Source: Pseudomonadota bacterium
GTDB taxonomy: Bacteria; Pseudomonadota; Gammaproteobacteria; SZUA-229
DNA: 5,427 nt
Direction: 5' to 3'
Assembly (NCBI GenBank): GCA_015222965.1
Contig: JADFWF010000283.1
Location: 1-5,427 of the forward strand
Shown here: one piece after another, positions 1 through 5,277 of the stretch
How positions within the stretch are numbered: position 1 is the stretch's first letter
How the letters are laid out: each line of letters opens with the position of its first letter
The notes under the pieces: generated by a model
What the model was told of the DNA's origin: nothing
The model's input: the letters and a program-made list of their open reading frames with translations, nothing else
Databases searched by the model: none
Position numbers and translations under genes: made by a program

Positions 1-180
1 AGTGTAACCGGTAACGTCGATCACCTCTGTTACCTTACCGCTAATTTTTCCTGTACTTTTTTGTTTAGTATCTTTAGCAATGCCAGGTTCTGCATGGACA
101 GTGCTTATTACGGCGGCATTAAGCAGGTTTAAAGAAAAACAGGCCAGCAGTATTAATGAAAATTTGGTGCGATGTATCAT
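1..180 (-). CDS. Small exported protein, N-terminal part (runs off left edge)
   Basis: The frame starts at the ATG whose complement is at 178-180 and stays open for 60 codons to the window edge, so the C-terminus is missing. Residues 1-6 contain His3, Arg4 and Lys6, followed by a hydrophobic stretch at about 7-25. A good signal peptidase I site follows Val-His-Ala (residue 30), before Glu-Pro. This indicates export to the periplasm. A Leu-Leu-Ala-Cys at 11-14 resembles a lipobox, but it sits inside the hydrophobic core, so I prefer a soluble exported protein. The mature part begins with a Lys-rich linker and then GKISGKVTEVIDVTGYT (44-60). That resembles the first strands of small periplasmic beta-barrel proteins found near c-type cytochromes (NrfJ-like), but this is a weak recollection-based match. 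The Shine-Dalgarno is poor (GAGAG about 11 nt upstream). It is probably transcribed separately, because a terminator lies between it and the PEP-CTERM gene. Confidence 0.75.
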   Translation of the reverse strand, partial: MIHRTKFSLILLACFSLNLLNAAVISTVHAEPGIAKDTKQKSTGKISGKVTEVIDVTGYT

Positions 181-290
181 TTTTTGATTACTCTCGGATT
201 GAATTAAATAACTACTTTTTGCAGCATACTAACAAGGTATCCAGATGAAAGGAATTCTACTGCGGAAAGAATAACATTTACACAAGCAGT

Positions 291-302
291 TGACTTAAGT
301 CA
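291..302. promoter_or_regulatory. Perfect 12-bp palindrome TGACTTAAGTCA
   Basis: TGACTTAAGTCA is its own reverse complement and sits 110-120 nt upstream of the left-edge gene, at the predicted start point of the possible sigma-54 promoter. Short GCA/TGC arms at 286-288 and 306-308 extend the symmetry imperfectly. It could be a binding site for a dimeric regulator, but a single palindrome of this length may also be chance. Confidence 0.2.
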
Positions 303-313
303 GTATGCCTTTA

Positions 314-329
314 TGTAATGCGGGTGCCA
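314..329 (-). promoter_or_regulatory. Possible sigma-54 (-24/-12) promoter for the left-edge gene
   Basis: On the minus strand the site reads TGGCACCCGCATTACA. The sigma-54 consensus is TGGCACG-N4-TTGCA, and the site differs at two defined positions. The GG element and the -12 element have the correct 10-nt spacing, but the -12 dinucleotide is AC rather than GC, which weakens the call. It would start transcription near 302, giving a leader of about 120 nt before the ATG at 180. A perfect 12-bp palindrome lies at 291-302. No enhancer-binding site is recognised. Confidence 0.2.
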
Positions 330-370
330 GCTTGAATCAGCAAATTTGTGAATCACTCTGACAGTGTTCT

Positions 371-470
371 GACCGTCGCCTATGGGTCGGCAACAGACGG
401 TCCAGCCCAGGATTGCTCAAAACTCCATCGACTGACTGCCTTCGGCCATAAACAGACGGTCAGCACAAAC
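371..470 (+). repeat. Dispersed repeat, copy A (two 32-nt units, 27-nt spacer)
   Basis: Two related 32-nt units lie at 371-402 and 430-461. They match at 21 of 32 positions, and the last 11 positions (AACAGACGGTC) are identical. The first unit begins GACCGTC and ends GACGGTC, a perfect 7-bp inverted repeat that could fold as a hairpin. The second begins GACTGAC, so its stem is weaker. The 27-nt spacer contains GCTCAAAACT. Copy B at 1240-1340 matches across the full length, and copy C at 3243-3333 is more diverged. The copy sits just beyond the terminator of the PEP-CTERM gene and has no coding potential. It resembles the intergenic repeat families common in marine Gammaproteobacteria, which is recollection and not a search result. 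Confidence 0.85.
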
Positions 471-493
471 AAAAACGGCTCCCGAAGGAGCCG
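471..493 (-). terminator. Intrinsic terminator of the PEP-CTERM gene
   Basis: On the minus strand the stem CGGCTCC (493-487), loop TTCG and stem GGAGCCG (482-476) form a perfect 7-bp GC-rich hairpin. C(UUCG)G is an exceptionally stable RNA tetraloop. Five T residues follow at 475-471, then GTTTG. It starts 21 nt after the stop codon of the PEP-CTERM gene. On the plus strand there is no T tract after the hairpin, so it should act on minus-strand transcripts only. Confidence 0.93.
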
Positions 494-514
494 CTATTGA
501 TTAACTTTTAATCG

Positions 515-1033
515 TTATACTTTCTTACGTCTAGCAAAGCCCATTATTGCCAGTCCAGAAAACAGCAACCAAACGATTGAAGGTTCAGGAACGGGTAACG
601 ACGGACCTGTTTCAATCAGGTATACAAGTTGTCCGCCAACATCAGCGCCGCCACTTAACATGTCAAGAGTGATACTAGAGTCTGTAAAACTGAAGTTGTT
701 TATGATGCTACCAGTAAATCCAACATTAGATAGGATGCTTAACCCAGTAATGCTACTATCAAAATCACTGAAAATATAATCGCCCCATCCACCCCAGCTA
801 ATTGGAGCAGTATTAGTATCAGTATTAGTAACCGTTAGTGTATTAGCGCCGAAATCAAAATTTAACCACCCGATGATGCCTGCAAATTCAATGGTATTGT
901 CAATTGTTGCAGAAGCAGGGTTAAGTCCACTTCCTGAAGAGTTAATTGTGTCGCCGATTAATGTGGCGTTCGCATTAAATGAAACAACCGCTAGACAGAT
1001 ACTTAGAGTACCAATAATTGATTTAAAGACCAT
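515..1033 (-). CDS. PEP-CTERM sorting domain protein
   Basis: This is a 172-residue secreted protein. Residues 1-23 form a signal peptide (Lys4, hydrophobic core 6-18, Ala-Asn-Ala cleavage site). The C-terminus is a textbook PEP-CTERM signal: Val-Pro-Glu-Pro-Ser at 148-152, a hydrophobic helix at about 153-166, then Ala-Arg-Arg-Lys-Lys at 167-171. In known systems an exosortase (EpsH family) recognises this tail in the inner membrane, usually in organisms with exopolysaccharide or biofilm loci. The mature part (24-147) is rich in Ser, Thr, Asn, Gly and Asp, has no cysteine and looks like beta-structure. I recognise no enzymatic motif. A strong Shine-Dalgarno (GAGGAAGGGG) lies upstream of the ATG. 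The gene stands alone between two terminators, so it is probably monocistronic. No exosortase is present in the window. The sorting class is certain, but the biological role is unknown. Confidence 0.95.
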   Translation of the reverse strand: MVFKSIIGTLSICLAVVSFNANATLIGDTINSSGSGLNPASATIDNTIEFAGIIGWLNFDFGANTLTVTNTDTNTAPISWGGWGDYIFSDFDSSITGLSILSNVGFTGSIINNFSFTDSSITLDMLSGGADVGGQLVYLIETGPSLPVPEPSIVWLLFSGLAIMGFARRKKV

Positions 1034-1037
1034 TCTT

Positions 1038-1047
1038 CCCCTTCCTC
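1038..1047 (-). promoter_or_regulatory. Strong Shine-Dalgarno of the PEP-CTERM gene
   Basis: GAGGAAGGGG on the minus strand ends 4 nt before the ATG, and its AGGA core lies 9 nt before it. This purine-rich site supports the ATG at 1033 and suggests efficient translation. Confidence 0.8.
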
Positions 1048-1239
1048 ATTTGATAGTTTCTAGTAGTAGCTAATAGCCACCTTTAGAGTATTCTACACAA
1101 GTTTTATACCAATAATACACACGAAAGCTATACACAATACAAACAACTACTTAGTCGTTCAGCAACAAGTTAAGCATTAGCTAATATGTAAAATATCCCT
1201 ATTTCAGGGAGGCAATCGTCACTATTATTTACAATTGTC
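1048..1239 (-). other. Leader/promoter region of the PEP-CTERM gene
   Basis: This AT-rich, non-coding stretch must contain the promoter of the PEP-CTERM gene, because the gene upstream ends in a terminator. I found several weak -10-like hexamers (TATAAA, TAGAAT, TATTAT) but no convincing -35 partner, and no sigma-54 site with correct spacing. The 9-mer TAGCTAATA occurs twice (1067-1075 and 1178-1186), the second time inside a 10-bp palindrome ATTAGCTAAT (1176-1185). Confidence 0.4.
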
Positions 1240-1340
1240 GAACGTCTCTTATGGGTCGGAAGTAGACAGCCAACCTCAGGCTTTACTCAAAACTGCACCG
1301 ACTGGCTGCCTTCGGCCATGAACGGACACTCAGCACAAAC
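1240..1340 (+). repeat. Dispersed repeat, copy B (two 32-nt units, 28-nt spacer)
   Basis: The copy has the same architecture and orientation as copy A, with units at 1240-1271 and 1300-1331. It keeps the cores TATGGGTCGG, ACTCAAAACT and CTGCCTTCGGCCAT. The terminal hairpin arms seen in A are degraded here (GAACGTC against GACAGCC). One extra base lies in the spacer. It sits directly beyond the terminator of the propeller gene and is fused to the same terminator sequence as copy A. Confidence 0.83.
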
Positions 1341-1363
1341 AAAAACGGCTCCCGAAGGAGCCG
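1341..1363 (-). terminator. Intrinsic terminator of the propeller gene
   Basis: On the minus strand, the CGGCTCC stem, TTCG loop, GGAGCCG stem and a five-T tract are identical to the terminator at 471-493. It begins 29 nt beyond the stop codon of the propeller gene. The 34 nt from 1331 to 1364 are identical to 461-494, so the terminator and the adjoining repeat end are duplicated as one block. Confidence 0.93.
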
Positions 1364-1392
1364 CCTTTGAATAACATTAATTAAGTATCAGC

Positions 1393-2862
1393 TTAGTGCA
1401 TGCCTCCCATAGGGCCACTAGGTTCATTCCAGTTGTAATCTCCTTGAATTAGATAACTATCACCAAGTTCAGCTTCTGCATCCAACATATCCTCCGCTGG
1501 AAAAGCGTCGTCAGGACTCGCGTATTTATATAGATTTTCCAGATCAATTCTATAGAAGATTCCATCAGCTGCAGCCGAACCATAGTAATACTGCTCCTGT
1601 GGATCTACACCACTCACTGAGGCAGTGTGTGCCTGAATTTTCTGGCCATCTGCTCTGGTAGAGTCTCTGCCGATATTACCTGGGTCATCTGTAGTGGCAC
1701 CACGTGGGATCCAGGCTTCTGTGGTTGTCCAGGTAGCAGGGTCATCGATGTTGCCATCGTCGTCCACGTCTGTATCGATTACCGTGAGGAATTTATCGGT
1801 GTGATTAGTGACAACTGCAAGCTTGCGTTTATCGGAGGAAAATACATGCCCGGCGCCTTTTCCTGCATCGATCACTCTAGCGACTGACATAGGCGAGTCA
1901 GCATCTGCACCGGCATTGAGTACATACAGCTGACCTGTTCCGTCTTCGGTGGTACCTTGAAGCACATACTCACCGTCTTCAGTAACATCCAGGTGGTGTA
2001 CTGCAGCACCGGTTGGCTGATAATCAACCACTACAAATTCTTCGCCTACAATTTTAAATTTCAACACGCCGCCAGTCTCTATTACACCTGAACTATTAAA
2101 AGAACCTTCAAGTGAAGCGAAATACACCTTCTCACGTTCTTTAGGAGACCTTGTTACGTGGTGTGCAGATGATAGTGTGCTACCCGGCTGTATATCAGGA
2201 TCATCTATCCATTCTTCAGCTTCCAGATTTGCCAGGTTCAGGGTATCCAGCGGCGCTTTACCTTTCTGATTTACACTGAACAGGGAAATAGTCCGGTTAG
2301 TCCGGTTCAACAATATGATGAGCCCATCCTGTCCACAGAGCGGGTGTCCAGAAGAGGTGTTACCACCACCGTTCTCATCACCAGAACCATCGGTGTTGTA
2401 AGGACCTTTGGGTTCTTTGAATAAACGCTGAACGGCAGAGCGTCCTGGATTTGTTGGCATCAGCAAGGTGGCCCAGGGATCACTGTTACCCGCTACGACT
2501 GCGATACCGCGGGCAGGGCCATATGCAAATGAACGAGGCGAATGTTTTAACTTGATCTTACGCATCGTTTTCTTATTGACCGTGCCATTAATAATATCGA
2601 AGTTACTGAGTACATCGATTGACATTGAATCACGCGTTGAAACATAAGTCGTTTTATCATTTGCCTTACCAATCGGATAAGGCTTGGTACCCTTGGTTGG
2701 CACTACAGCTTTAATACTCATTTCTACAGGATCGAATGCAATCACTCGATCATTCTGGTTATCGCTATAATACGCAACTGAATCAGATGCTGTAGCGTAA
2801 CCATTCAATGACATCAGCACTGAAAGCGCCAATGGTTTAATTATTAAATTCTTTCGTTTCAT
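1393..2862 (-). CDS. Secreted beta-propeller-like protein of unknown function
   Basis: This is a 489-residue exported protein. Residues 1-25 form a signal peptide (Lys2, Arg3, Lys4, hydrophobic core 6-20, Ala-Thr-Ala cleavage site). The mature part has repeating strand patterns typical of YVTN/lactonase-like propellers: VAYYSDNQNDRVIAFDP at 29-45, GLIILLNRTNRTISLF at 180-195, GQLYVLNAG at 310-318, KLAVVTNHTDKFLTVID at 347-363 and GIFYRIDLENL at 434-444. An Asp loop at 365-373 (D365, D367, D369, G370, D373) matches the dockerin/thrombospondin type-3 calcium pattern. Histidines are spread over the blades: H107, H173, H234-H235, H289-H290, H339, H354 and H412. The tail ends Met-Gly-Gly-Met-His. 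There is one Cys (176) and no CxxCH, so it is not a c-type cytochrome. The protein is strongly acidic. The gene appears monocistronic, ends in a strong terminator and has a good Shine-Dalgarno. Metal binding is inferred only; the substrate is unknown. Confidence 0.85.
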   Translation of the reverse strand: MKRKNLIIKPLALSVLMSLNGYATASDSVAYYSDNQNDRVIAFDPVEMSIKAVVPTKGTKPYPIGKANDKTTYVSTRDSMSIDVLSNFDIINGTVNKKTMRKIKLKHSPRSFAYGPARGIAVVAGNSDPWATLLMPTNPGRSAVQRLFKEPKGPYNTDGSGDENGGGNTSSGHPLCGQDGLIILLNRTNRTISLFSVNQKGKAPLDTLNLANLEAEEWIDDPDIQPGSTLSSAHHVTRSPKEREKVYFASLEGSFNSSGVIETGGVLKFKIVGEEFVVVDYQPTGAAVHHLDVTEDGEYVLQGTTEDGTGQLYVLNAGADADSPMSVARVIDAGKGAGHVFSSDKRKLAVVTNHTDKFLTVIDTDVDDDGNIDDPATWTTTEAWIPRGATTDDPGNIGRDSTRADGQKIQAHTASVSGVDPQEQYYYGSAAADGIFYRIDLENLYKYASPDDAFPAEDMLDAEAELGDSYLIQGDYNWNEPSGPMGGMH

Positions 2863-2869
2863 TTTTTAA

Positions 2870-2877
2870 CTCCCCTT
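2870..2877 (-). promoter_or_regulatory. Shine-Dalgarno of the propeller gene
   Basis: AAGGGGAG on the minus strand lies 7 nt upstream of the ATG at 2862, near-ideal spacing. Together with the signal peptide that begins right at this ATG, it fixes the start. Confidence 0.8.
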
Positions 2878-2885
2878 AGAGTTTA

Positions 2886-2910
2886 TGTATAGGATGAATA
2901 AACACCCTAT
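2886..2910 (-). promoter_or_regulatory. Candidate -10 box and inverted repeat upstream of the propeller gene
   Basis: TATACA at 2886-2891 on the minus strand is a plausible -10 box, but I see no good -35 hexamer at the expected distance. An 8-bp inverted repeat overlaps it: ATAGGATG at 2889-2896 and CACCCTAT at 2903-2910, with one mismatch and a 6-nt spacer. An activator or repressor dimer could bind here. If TATACA is used, the leader would be very short, about 15-20 nt. Confidence 0.25.
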
Positions 2911-3242
2911 TTTTTTAAGTTCACTGGTAATTGTTATTCAGGACCAATAACAAAATTCTTTTACCAAAGGTTACACTGCAACAAATATGCCATTTTTTAT
3001 ATTTATAAAATTCATTAAGTTACAAAAATGTGTAAATCAAAGCATGCGTGGTATCACACAGTTTGTTGAGGTTATTTACAGAAACACTCAAATAAGATAT
3101 AAATATTTAGAAAAAATTGGACATTGTATAAATATGATTACAGATAGTAACCACGCTGAAAATCTTATTATGGGTGTTTGACATTCTAGGAATCACAAAA
3201 AAATTACTGAATAATTTTTCTACTCATGATTTGCTATCAAAT
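2911..3242. other. AT-rich intergenic region without a supported gene
   Basis: This strongly AT-rich stretch lies upstream of the propeller gene. A 64-codon plus-strand open frame starts at 2987, but it has no properly spaced Shine-Dalgarno, no recognisable motif and a composition matching the surrounding non-coding DNA. I see no tRNA, convincing small-RNA terminator or riboswitch. Distal promoter elements for the propeller gene may lie here. Confidence 0.5.
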
Positions 3243-3333
3243 GACTGTCTCTTATGGGTCGGCAGCACACACTCAGAATATGAGGCCAGGCTAAATCACT
3301 CGACTGACCGCTCCCGGCCAATAACAGACGTTA
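3243..3333 (+). repeat. Dispersed repeat, copy C (diverged, no terminator)
   Basis: Two 32-nt units at 3243-3274 and 3302-3333 with a 27-nt spacer repeat the architecture of copies A and B in the same orientation. The first unit shares TCTTATGGGTCGG with copy B. The second begins GACTGACCGCTCCCGGCC and contains AACAGACG as in copy A. The spacer is largely unlike the others. The hairpin-T-tract terminator attached to A and B is absent here. Confidence 0.75.
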
Positions 3334-3360
3334 TACGTTGGCTGTTAAAAAACATTTTTT

Positions 3361-3490
3361 GCCGCGAAGAGAAGACGTAACGGGCGTGAAGGAAAAGAAT
3401 TATTGTTGTGGCTAAAATTGTAGCAACGTGAGGTGGGCACTGCCCGTCCTAAAAAACTTCGCGTTTTTCGCCCCTTTGCGTTCTTTGCGG
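3361..3490. repeat. Imperfect inverted repeat of GCAAAG type, left of the oxidoreductase
   Basis: The left arm (about 3361-3396, starting GCCGCGAAGAG) and the reverse complement of the right arm (about 3457-3490, starting CCGCAAAGAACGC) share blocks such as CCGC-AAG, ACG-AA and GGGCG, with gaps. The roughly 60-nt centre contains GGTGGGCACTGCCCGTCC at 3432-3449, a short hairpin (GGGC-ACT-GCCC). The arms are cognate with the pair at 5096-5244. This looks like a decayed, non-autonomous palindromic element with no coding capacity. The boundaries are approximate. Confidence 0.55.
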
Positions 3491-3563
3491 TTTACGTTTT
3501 TAATCTTTTGAATGTCGCCTAAGGCGCAAGAGCGGTCATCCGCTTACAGCCCCAGCTATCCGG
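3491..3563 (-). other. 3' flank of the oxidoreductase gene, no clear terminator
   Basis: Two short hairpins can form on the minus-strand transcript: AGCGG-ATGA-CCGCT (3544-3531) and CGCC-TTA-GGCG (3526-3516). Neither is followed by a T tract, so neither is a standard intrinsic terminator. Termination may use Rho or the palindromic repeat at 3361-3490. Confidence 0.35.
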
Positions 3564-5033
3564 TCAAGGCAGCAAGCGACTTATCCATTTCACCACGGTC
3601 CTCGTGCGTTCACTGAATAACTTCGGTGCGTACATGGTGTTCACCGTACGACGGTGGATCTGTGCCAGTGTCGGGTAGGCGTGTATGGTGGCTGATATAT
3701 CACTGACTTTTGCTCCGGTCTGCATCGCTAGCACGATCTCATGGATCAGTTCACCCGCATGCGGGCCGAGTATCGAAGCGCCCAGTATCTTTCCTTTGTG
3801 TGTGACCAGTTTGGTAAAACCGTGGGTCTCCACTTCTGCCAGGGCACGGTCGATATCTTTAAAGTCAAAACGTAACACCGTCGGTGTGATGCCCTTGTCG
3901 ATAGCCTGCTGTTCGGTAAGACCGACACGCGCCAGCTCCGGGTCGGTATAAGTCACCCAGGGAACCACGCGGTAATCGGTTTTTTTCGGAAAGCGGAAGA
4001 TAGCGTTGCTGATAACGATACCTGCCTGGTACTCCGCCATGTGGGTGAACGGATAGGGGCCGCAGATATCACCGACCGCATAGATATGCTTCTGCGAGGT
4101 GCGCTGTCGCCTGTCGACTTCGATACCTCTGACAGAATAATTGATACTGGCTTTATCCAGACCGAGATCATCGACATTGGGTCGGCGGCCGACGGCGACC
4201 AGTATCTGCTCGCATTCCAGTCTGATCTCATCGTCGCCGTTTTTGCAGATAACGGTTCTTGTACCGGTTCTTGTTTTGGCATTATTTTCTTTATGGCTTT
4301 CGACACGTTCGGCGCTGGTATCCATCAAAAAAGTGATACCGCCACTGTCACCGCTACCATCGACATCGCTTGCCAGTTTTTCCTTTAATGCATCAGCAAC
4401 TTCCGGGTCTTCCTGCGGTAACAGGTGCGGCAGGCGCTCGACCACGGTCACCTGGCTGCCGAGTCTGGAAAAGGCCTGCGCCATTTCCAGACCGATAGGG
4501 CCGCCTCCCAGCACCACCAGTCGTGCTGGCAGTTCCTGTAGGGAGAATACTTCGATATTGGTCAGGTAGCCGGCTTCCTGCAGGCCGTCTATAGGTGGCA
4601 CGAATGGCCGTGAGCCGGTAGCGATAACAAAACGTTTAGCGCTGATGCTCTGCCCGTTAACGATTACGGTATGCGGGTCGGTGAATTCTGCCCTGCCAAA
4701 AAGAACCTCACAGCCATAGTCGCGGAACCGTTCGGGGTCATCGTGTGGCTGGATATGGTCGATGATCGACTGTACGTGTGCATTGATCTTCGCCATATCG
4801 ACTTCAGGTTCGAAGGCGGGCAGGCCGAACTCTTCACCGCGACGCATCAACGAGGCAACTTTTCCTGCCTGGATCAACGTCTTGCTCGGCACGCAGCCAT
4901 AATGCAGGCAGTCACCGCCCATCTTTTCTTCCTTTTCGATGAGGGTAACGTTTAGTCCCAACTGTGCGGCAACACTGGCAACCACCAGGCCGCCGGCACC
5001 GCCGCCGATAATAACAAGGTCACGTTTGTTCAT
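3564..5033 (-). CDS. FAD-dependent pyridine nucleotide-disulfide oxidoreductase, mercuric reductase-like
   Basis: A 489-residue flavoprotein of the dihydrolipoamide dehydrogenase / mercuric reductase / glutathione reductase superfamily, presumably cytoplasmic. Visible motifs in order are: FAD-binding Rossmann GGGAGG at 10-15; redox-active disulfide C42-LHYG-C47 followed by VPSKT; VIATGSRP at 136-143; NAD(P)-binding GGGPIG at 176-181 with Glu199 ending the next strand (favours NADH); second FAD motif YAVGD at 318-322; and a C-terminal dimerisation domain from about 350. In lipoamide dehydrogenase the C-terminal motif is HPTLxE; here it is YPTLAQ (Tyr453, Gln458), so the catalytic His-Glu pair is missing. 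MerA also has Tyr near this position, but this protein lacks the N-terminal HMA domain and the C-terminal Cys-Cys. A charged insertion lies at about 222-262. The start was chosen because MNKRDLVIIGG begins the Rossmann strand as usual. Substrate unknown. Confidence 0.93.
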   Translation of the reverse strand: MNKRDLVIIGGGAGGLVVASVAAQLGLNVTLIEKEEKMGGDCLHYGCVPSKTLIQAGKVASLMRRGEEFGLPAFEPEVDMAKINAHVQSIIDHIQPHDDPERFRDYGCEVLFGRAEFTDPHTVIVNGQSISAKRFVIATGSRPFVPPIDGLQEAGYLTNIEVFSLQELPARLVVLGGGPIGLEMAQAFSRLGSQVTVVERLPHLLPQEDPEVADALKEKLASDVDGSGDSGGITFLMDTSAERVESHKENNAKTRTGTRTVICKNGDDEIRLECEQILVAVGRRPNVDDLGLDKASINYSVRGIEVDRRQRTSQKHIYAVGDICGPYPFTHMAEYQAGIVISNAIFRFPKKTDYRVVPWVTYTDPELARVGLTEQQAIDKGITPTVLRFDFKDIDRALAEVETHGFTKLVTHKGKILGASILGPHAGELIHEIVLAMQTGAKVSDISATIHAYPTLAQIHRRTVNTMYAPKLFSERTRTVVKWISRLLP

Positions 5034-5095
5034 AGTATTGTTCTGCTCATGTGTTAAGTGCCGGTTTTCGTTTTCTGTGTTGCGGTGAGGGATAT
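5034..5095 (-). other. Start region of the oxidoreductase gene
   Basis: The minus-strand frame stays open upstream of the ATG at 5033 to another ATG at 5120, which would add 29 residues. Those residues are not family-like, and their first part is translated from the GCAAAG repeat arm. The Shine-Dalgarno before 5033 is weak (GAGCAG about 11 nt upstream). I see no convincing promoter here. Confidence 0.5.
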
Positions 5096-5244
5096 TTCTC
5101 GCGCAAAGACGCAGAGACACTGAGAACGCAAAGAAAACTGTTCAATGTAGTACATTTGCTTTACGCTAAGCTTCACTCAGGAGAATAGCTGACACCCCGA
5201 TGTTTTCTTCGCATCTCCGCGCCTTTGCGTCTCCGCGAGAAAAA
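5096..5244. repeat. Inverted repeat of GCAAAG type, right of the oxidoreductase
   Basis: The left arm is 5096-5138 and the right arm 5202-5244, with 63 nt between them. Read inwards, both arms begin TTCTCGCG, contain GACGCA-AG and end AAGAAAAC. They differ by a few substitutions and short gaps. A transcript could fold into a long imperfect hairpin. Sequences of this GCAAAGACGCAGAG style are widespread intergenic repeats in environmental bacterial genomes (recollection). The element has no transposase and could be a miniature or relic element. It separates the right-edge gene from the oxidoreductase. Confidence 0.75.
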
Positions 5245-5277
5245 CTATCAAACCATTCAAGTAATTATAAATCGGAG

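Noticed and set aside
371..461. Possible mini CRISPR array (32-nt repeat, 27-nt spacer, 32-nt repeat)
   Set aside because: The two units match at only 21 of 32 positions, the spacer is shared between copies A and B rather than unique, there are never more than two units, and no cas gene is present.
873..1073. Plus-strand open frame antisense to the PEP-CTERM gene start
   Set aside because: It covers the signal peptide region and Shine-Dalgarno of a confidently assigned minus-strand gene and shows no motif of its own.
1627..1887. Plus-strand open frame antisense to the propeller gene
   Set aside because: It is the antisense of the Asp-rich calcium-type loop region, with no ribosome-binding site or domain.
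2987..3181. Plus-strand open frame of 64 codons
   Set aside because: It lies in AT-rich intergenic DNA with no Shine-Dalgarno at proper distance and no recognisable domain; a chance open frame is more likely.
3174..3380. Plus-strand open frame of 68 codons
   Set aside because: Most of it is repeat copy C and the start of the GCAAAG element; there is no ribosome-binding site and the other repeat copies do not preserve the frame.
3432..3456. Hairpin GGTGGGCACTGCCCGTCC next to an A run, considered as a terminator
   Set aside because: On the minus strand the T run precedes the hairpin rather than following it, and on the plus strand A residues follow; neither orientation gives a terminator.
3685..4955. 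Several open frames of 60-142 codons on either strand inside the oxidoreductase gene
   Set aside because: All overlap a gene with complete family motifs and are explained as shadow frames of GC-rich coding DNA.
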